From: Butyricicoccus sp.
GTDB lineage: Bacteria > Bacillota > Clostridia > Oscillospirales > Butyricicoccaceae
Length of the DNA stretch: 22,553 nt
Direction of reading: 5' to 3'
NCBI GenBank assembly: GCA_031293105.1
Contig: JAUMSA010000375.1
Span: forward strand, 1 to 22,553
The translations under genes were made by a program, and so were the position numbers. The notes beneath the pieces were generated by a model. That model saw only the letters and a program-made list of their open reading frames with translations, did not search any database and was not told the DNA's origin. Shown piece after piece: positions 19,510-22,553 of the stretch (its first letter is position 1; each line of letters opens with the position of its first letter).

Positions 19510-20712
19510 TTAGGAATTTTTCTTTTTTCGGTGATGGAAGTCGGCGAGCCATTCAAGCTCCCAGGCATCCAGGGGGGCGTCGGCCGCCGCCGGATGTGCC
19601 GGTTGCCGCCGCAGGAAGCCCACCAGCACCGACCGCAGATAGGCGGCCGGGTATTGGGCGGCCCGCAGCCGGTCGGCCCAGGAGGGCGCGTCCAGGAAGG
19701 CGGACAGCGTGGCGCCGCTGACCCTCTCCCACAGGCTTGTCCGCTCCTCGGCGGACAGCGGCTGCTGCTGGACGGTCACCGCCGGGGCGTGCCGCAGTTC
19801 GGCCAGCGCCGTGCGTACCAGATCGACGTGCGCCTTGGGGTAGCGGGTGACCAGATCGTCGTAATTCATCTGGGTCTGGATGGCCGCCAGCTGGGTTTCA
19901 GATGGCTGGTATTTGCGTGTGCGGTTGGCCTGGATGGCCCGGACGCGCTTTTGCGCCTTGCGCTTGCTGCCGGACAGTAAGGCCTTGGCCCGCGCCTTGA
20001 CGAGCGCCAGATAGTCCCCAATCGAGGCCGAGGAGGAAACCGAACCGTCGGCATGGTAGTTGGTTAAGTAGGGGGTTTGCAGTTCGGGCTCGGCTAGCAG
20101 GTCGTACTCGTATGTAAACACGTTTTCCTCGCCCGAGGGGTACCGGTGCTGCTTGAGCAGCCCGGCCAGCTTGAGCTTGCGCCAGAGGGTGCCAAACCGC
20201 CGCGCCTTTTCCCGGCAGTAATGCAGCACGCCCGCCGGGCGGAGCTGGAAGCCTGGGATGTCCAGCAGCCGCGCGACCAGGCCGAACAGGCCCTTGACGC
20301 CCAGCGGCAGCTCCTGGCTGCGCAGCACCGCATTGGGCAGGCGGGTAAAGCCGCGCACAGCCCGGTCGCTTGGCTGCAAACGCAGGTCGCCGTTCGGGCG
20401 CTCGAGCGATGTGGTGTACTCAAAGGCGTGGACGGTTTCGGGCGCCTGGCACAGGTCATAGGCGTGAGAGAAACCGCCGCCCGGGCCGATCGAGTAGAAA
20501 TGGTGCAAGTAACCGGAGGACTTGAGCTCATGCCACGCTTTTTCGAAGGTGTACCGGCTGTCGCCGCATACGCGGTACAGTGCGGCCTTGGTCAGCGCAA
20601 AGCCGGGCATTCCGGCAAAAGACTGCATCAGCAGATACAGACCCTTGGCCGGCAAAGACAACTGCGCGTCCTGCAACACGTGGTTATAGGACATCGTAAA
20701 GCCGGTGGCCAT
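19510..20712 (-). CDS. Rep-like replication initiator with tandem winged helices and DUF6017-like C-terminus
   Basis: A 400-residue protein. Two similar winged-helix units are visible. The first spans about 17-87: LPAKGLYLLMQSFAG, then AWHELKSSGYLHHFY and HAYDL. The second spans about 134-205: LPLGVKGLFGLVARLL, then LWRKLKLAGLLKQHRY and YEYDL. Such tandem units are common in theta-type plasmid initiators. The C-terminal part (about 290-380: IQTQMNYDDLV ... AAYLRSVLVGFL) resembles the DUF6017 region of clostridial RepA-type proteins. The ATG at 20712 has AAGGGGGG eight bases upstream. Its long leader has a terminator and an antisense RNA, supporting a copy-controlled initiator. No partition, relaxase or integrase gene is in the window, so whether it still replicates anything is unknown. 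Confidence 0.72.
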   Translation of the reverse strand: MATGFTMSYNHVLQDAQLSLPAKGLYLLMQSFAGMPGFALTKAALYRVCGDSRYTFEKAWHELKSSGYLHHFYSIGPGGGFSHAYDLCQAPETVHAFEYTTSLERPNGDLRLQPSDRAVRGFTRLPNAVLRSQELPLGVKGLFGLVARLLDIPGFQLRPAGVLHYCREKARRFGTLWRKLKLAGLLKQHRYPSGEENVFTYEYDLLAEPELQTPYLTNYHADGSVSSSASIGDYLALVKARAKALLSGSKRKAQKRVRAIQANRTRKYQPSETQLAAIQTQMNYDDLVTRYPKAHVDLVRTALAELRHAPAVTVQQQPLSAEERTSLWERVSGATLSAFLDAPSWADRLRAAQYPAAYLRSVLVGFLRRQPAHPAAADAPLDAWELEWLADFHHRKKKNS

Positions 20713-20750
20713 CGAACAAGCCCCCCTTTCGGTGTGAATTTTGGACAAAA

Positions 20751-20786
20751 CAAAAATCGGCTGGTGCATCTGAAACACCAGCCGAT
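20751..20786 (-). promoter_or_regulatory. Leader attenuator of the Rep-like gene, with antiterminator
   Basis: On the minus strand ATCGGCTGGTG (20786-20776) pairs perfectly with CACCAGCCGAT (20766-20756), followed by TTTTTGTTTT. It lies about 20 nt before the ribosome binding site. Upstream in the leader, ATCTGAAAGGACCAG (20902-20888) can pair with CTGGTGTTTCAGAT (20781-20768), the 5' arm and loop of this terminator: 8 plus 5 pairs with a small internal loop. The two foldings exclude each other, as in an attenuator/antiterminator switch. Confidence 0.75.
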
Positions 20787-20815
20787 AAAATTTCATCGAA
20801 AACACACGCATGAAC

Positions 20816-20844
20816 TTGACATAACCCAGGGTTCTGTATATAAT
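20816..20844 (+). promoter_or_regulatory. Consensus promoter of the antisense RNA
   Basis: A perfect TTGACA (20816-20821), exactly 17 bp, and a perfect TATAAT (20839-20844). This is the strongest promoter match in the window. The expected start is near 20851. Confidence 0.9.
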
Positions 20845-20850
20845 GAATAC

Positions 20851-20991
20851 ATAAATACGAGTTATGCGCCATAGGCGCTGTTTGGATCTGGTCCTTTCAG
20901 ATCTCAACCGCTCACCGGTGTTGGTAGCACCTGTGGCGGATAATTTGTATTGAAAGCGATTCGGGAGCTAACCGGATCGCTTTTGTTTTTT
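20851..20991 (+). ncRNA. Countertranscribed antisense RNA to the Rep leader
   Basis: An RNA of about 140 nt between a consensus promoter and an intrinsic terminator (20953-20964 with 20972-20983, one G-U pair, then TTTTGTTTTTT). It can fold as a four-way junction. A 12-bp closing helix (20854-20865 with 20940-20951, two G-U) encloses three hairpins: 20866-20870/20874-20878; 20884-20890/20898-20904; and 20908-20920/20928-20939 with a bulge and a mismatch. No gene follows on this strand. It is complementary to the Rep leader, which starts near 21001 on the other strand, so it is read as a copy-control countertranscript. It covers the leader's antiterminator segment. Confidence 0.78.
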
Positions 20992-21007
20992 CGCTTTACT
21001 GTAATTA

Positions 21008-21036
21008 AGAATAGCATGAAATTGGGAAAGTGTCAA
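21008..21036 (-). promoter_or_regulatory. Promoter of the Rep-like gene
   Basis: On the minus strand a perfect TTGACA (21036-21031), 17 bp and TATTCT (21013-21008). The start near 21001 gives a leader of about 290 nt that runs through the antisense RNA region and the attenuator. Confidence 0.72.
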
Positions 21037-21043
21037 CTAAAAA

Positions 21044-21169
21044 TCAGGAGAAGGGATGGGAAATGACGACCTTTCCTAGGTGTGCGGTTTTCTTGACTAT
21101 TCCAGCATTACTGGTAAAGTCTGCGCGAAACGACTTACCACAGGAACGACAGTTTATTTCAATATACAT
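21044..21169 (-). CDS. Possible 41-residue CxxC mini-protein
   Basis: A short reading frame starting MYIEINCRSCGKSFRAD and ending ISHPFS. The CRSCGKSF element resembles half of a zinc ribbon. It begins 25 bp after the AlbA_2 gene stop and ends just before the Rep promoter. A GTG four codons earlier (VDVKMYI) is an alternative start. The ribosome binding site is weak, so translation may depend on coupling to the upstream gene, or this may be a remnant. No known family is recognised. Confidence 0.35.
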   Translation of the reverse strand: MYIEINCRSCGKSFRADFTSNAGIVKKTAHLGKVVISHPFS

Positions 21170-21194
21170 CTTAACATCCACTTCAGTATGCGTA

Positions 21195-22514
21195 TTATTC
21201 CGCGATGCGGTACCTCTGCTGCTTGCCAGAGCCCTCCTTAATCAGAAGTCCCTTTCCGACCATGTCTCGTAAAACCAGAATCGCCGTCGCCTGAGATACT
21301 TTCAACTCGGCTTCCACATCCTTGCGAATGATGTATCCCTGTTTTTCAGCTAAACGGAGTAGTATTTCCTGTCGGTTGGCTTTATCAGTAACCTTCGAAG
21401 GTGCTGTGGTTGTTACATCCTTGCGCTTTTCTGCATAGTTGGTGTTGGGGAGCGTGATCTTAAAGGCGTTATCTGTGACCTCAAACTGGGGCTTTACTGC
21501 ATACTCTGCGTAACTCTCATTGATTTTTAGAATACCTGTACCGTAAGCCTCAATCAACTTCAGACGGTAAAATACATTAGCCAAATTCTGATTGCGGAGT
21601 GCAGATACACCCAGCATGATATCATCAAAGGTCAGGCCGCGAACCAGACCGCCAATGGTCACAAACTCAATGCGGTCATCAAAGATACTGATCAGTGTGG
21701 AGCCGCTGAAGCTATAGTCGCGGTGGGTAATGGCATTGAGCAGTGCTTCACGCAACGCTTCGCTGGGATAATCCCGCTTGTCGATGCGATCCAGCCCTTC
21801 AAATTCTGCACGGGTATGATTGAACTGATCAATGTAGGAATAGGCATCTTCTAACTGCGTGAGCAAAGAGCCGCTTAACTCCTTGCGGTCACGAAATACG
21901 CTTTTCTTGCTTCCATCAAATACGGCCAGTTTAATGGTATGGATGCACTGGTCAGACAACAACATGCCAAGATTGGTATAAGTTCCATCCGAGCCGATAA
22001 TGTTTAATGTGCGCTTTTGCTGATCTCCGAAGGGTAGATTATGCTTAGCAAAATAGTTTTCCGCTTTCTCAAAAGTCAGTTGCTGATTAATGGAGCGAGC
22101 GTCTTCATAACGGTCGCCACTGGTTTCCTTGATCATATTTAGGATAGCAGTTTCCGAAGCCGGAACGGAGGAGGCATTCTGTCTTACATACACCCCCTCT
22201 GGACGGATACCCTTTCCGGCGAGATAATACGGGCGGGCAGTACCTCTCTGTACCGTCAAAACCACAACAGGCATTCCTTCAATCGTTTCAACAGCACACT
22301 CGGTAAACATAGTGACATCTGGACGAATGGAATCTCGAATCATGTTCGTAATGCGAAGCATGGTTGTGTCTGTGTTTTCTACACCATAAACACTTCCGTC
22401 ATCGCTCATACCAATATAAATTTTCCCACCCTCTGTGTTTGCAAAGGCAACTACTGTGTATTTGATATCGTCGATGTACTCCCGCTTAAATTCGGTAGTT
22501 TTATTCTCAATCAT
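21195..22514 (-). CDS. AlbA_2 domain / GHKL ATPase-like / winged-helix protein
   Basis: A 439-residue protein of the group often named RecG-like or ATP-binding regulators. Residues about 1-120 are an AlbA_2 (Schlafen-type) domain: TEFKREYIDDI, AFANTEGGKIYIGMSDDGSVYGV and GVYVRQNASSVPAS. Residues about 245-345 resemble the HATPase_c_4 GHKL domain: EALREALLNAITHRDYSFSG with the N-box, then RIEFVTIGGLVRGL and AYGTGI. The last 70 residues look like a winged helix (LRLAEKQGYIIRKDVEAELKVSQATAILVLRDM). GAGGT precedes the ATG. Base composition looks clearly lower in GC than the genes to the left, suggesting transfer. Members are frequent in mobile elements and near stress or defence genes; function here is unknown. 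Confidence 0.82.
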   Translation of the reverse strand: MIENKTTEFKREYIDDIKYTVVAFANTEGGKIYIGMSDDGSVYGVENTDTTMLRITNMIRDSIRPDVTMFTECAVETIEGMPVVVLTVQRGTARPYYLAGKGIRPEGVYVRQNASSVPASETAILNMIKETSGDRYEDARSINQQLTFEKAENYFAKHNLPFGDQQKRTLNIIGSDGTYTNLGMLLSDQCIHTIKLAVFDGSKKSVFRDRKELSGSLLTQLEDAYSYIDQFNHTRAEFEGLDRIDKRDYPSEALREALLNAITHRDYSFSGSTLISIFDDRIEFVTIGGLVRGLTFDDIMLGVSALRNQNLANVFYRLKLIEAYGTGILKINESYAEYAVKPQFEVTDNAFKITLPNTNYAEKRKDVTTTAPSKVTDKANRQEILLRLAEKQGYIIRKDVEAELKVSQATAILVLRDMVGKGLLIKEGSGKQQRYRIAE

Positions 22515-22528
22515 AAAAACGACCTCGA

Positions 22529-22552
22529 TTCTAATAATTGCTTCTAATAATT
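22529..22552. repeat. Tandem 11-bp direct repeat upstream of the AlbA_2 gene
   Basis: TTCTAATAATT occurs at 22529-22539 and 22542-22552, a 13-bp period. It lies 15 bp upstream of the start codon, where it could be an operator or part of the promoter. The window edge cuts off the rest of the region. Confidence 0.5.
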
Positions 22553-22553
22553 A

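Noticed and set aside
20851..20951. A cloverleaf-like fold that might be a tRNA
   Set aside because: The closing helix is 12 bp, there is no GTTCRA T-loop and no anticodon-arm geometry, and it has a private promoter and terminator antisense to the rep leader.
21030..21272. An 80-codon open frame on the plus strand starting with GTG
   Set aside because: It starts inside the Rep promoter, overlaps the 3' end of the AlbA_2 gene and has no recognisable domain.

Overview
The window looks like a chromosomal stretch of a GC-rich anaerobic member of the Clostridia, probably a gut Oscillospirales-type organism. The signs are AGGAGG-type ribosome binding sites, sigma-A promoters standing out as AT-rich islands, strong U-tailed intrinsic terminators, a rubrerythrin behind a PerR-like box, and a clostridial-style Rep protein. 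No rRNA, tRNA or CRISPR array is visible. The species cannot be named from the sequence alone.

Left part (1-9780): amino-compound catabolism. An AraC regulator and a PucR regulator converge with overlapping stop codons. PucR diverges from a class III (GABA-type) aminotransferase, which is followed by an XRE-cupin (PuuR-like) regulator. Then comes a probable operon of a second class III aminotransferase, a cytidylate-kinase-like protein, an APC amino-acid permease, an iron-dependent alcohol dehydrogenase and a GNAT acetyltransferase, closed by a strong terminator. The logic is import of an omega-amino compound, transamination to a semialdehyde and reduction to a hydroxy acid or alcohol. The substrate (GABA, 5-aminovalerate, beta-alanine, taurine or a polyamine product) cannot be fixed from sequence. 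Several genes carry U-tailed hairpins between promoter and ribosome binding site.

Middle (9780-11720): a rubrerythrin under a near-consensus promoter with a PerR-like operator, then a hemerythrin-CheX fusion. Both suggest oxygen or peroxide handling in an anaerobe. A 19-bp-arm palindromic repeat begins at the stop codon of the fusion gene and recurs near 19073.

Right-middle (11720-19250): a six-gene minus-strand operon encoding a zinc polyol dehydrogenase, DhaK-like and DhaL-like kinase subunits, an NCS1-like transporter, an RpiB-like isomerase and an SDR dehydrogenase, with a divergent ROK repressor. The set matches the logic of tetritol catabolism: erythritol or threitol to erythrulose, to erythrulose phosphate, to D-erythrose 4-phosphate. 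The RpiB-like protein lacks residues that canonical RpiB uses for ring opening and phosphate binding, which would suit an acyclic C4 substrate.

Right end (19388-22553): a replicon-like module. A tandem winged-helix Rep-like protein has a leader of about 290 nt with a terminator just before the ribosome binding site. A divergent consensus promoter drives a terminated antisense RNA of about 140 nt wholly inside that leader. The leader also holds a segment that can pair with the 5' arm and loop of the terminator. This is the layout of pT181/pIP501-type countertranscript attenuation and is the most striking find. Beyond it lie a possible 41-residue CxxC protein and an AlbA_2/GHKL-ATPase/winged-helix gene whose base composition looks lower in GC than the rest, suggesting acquired DNA.
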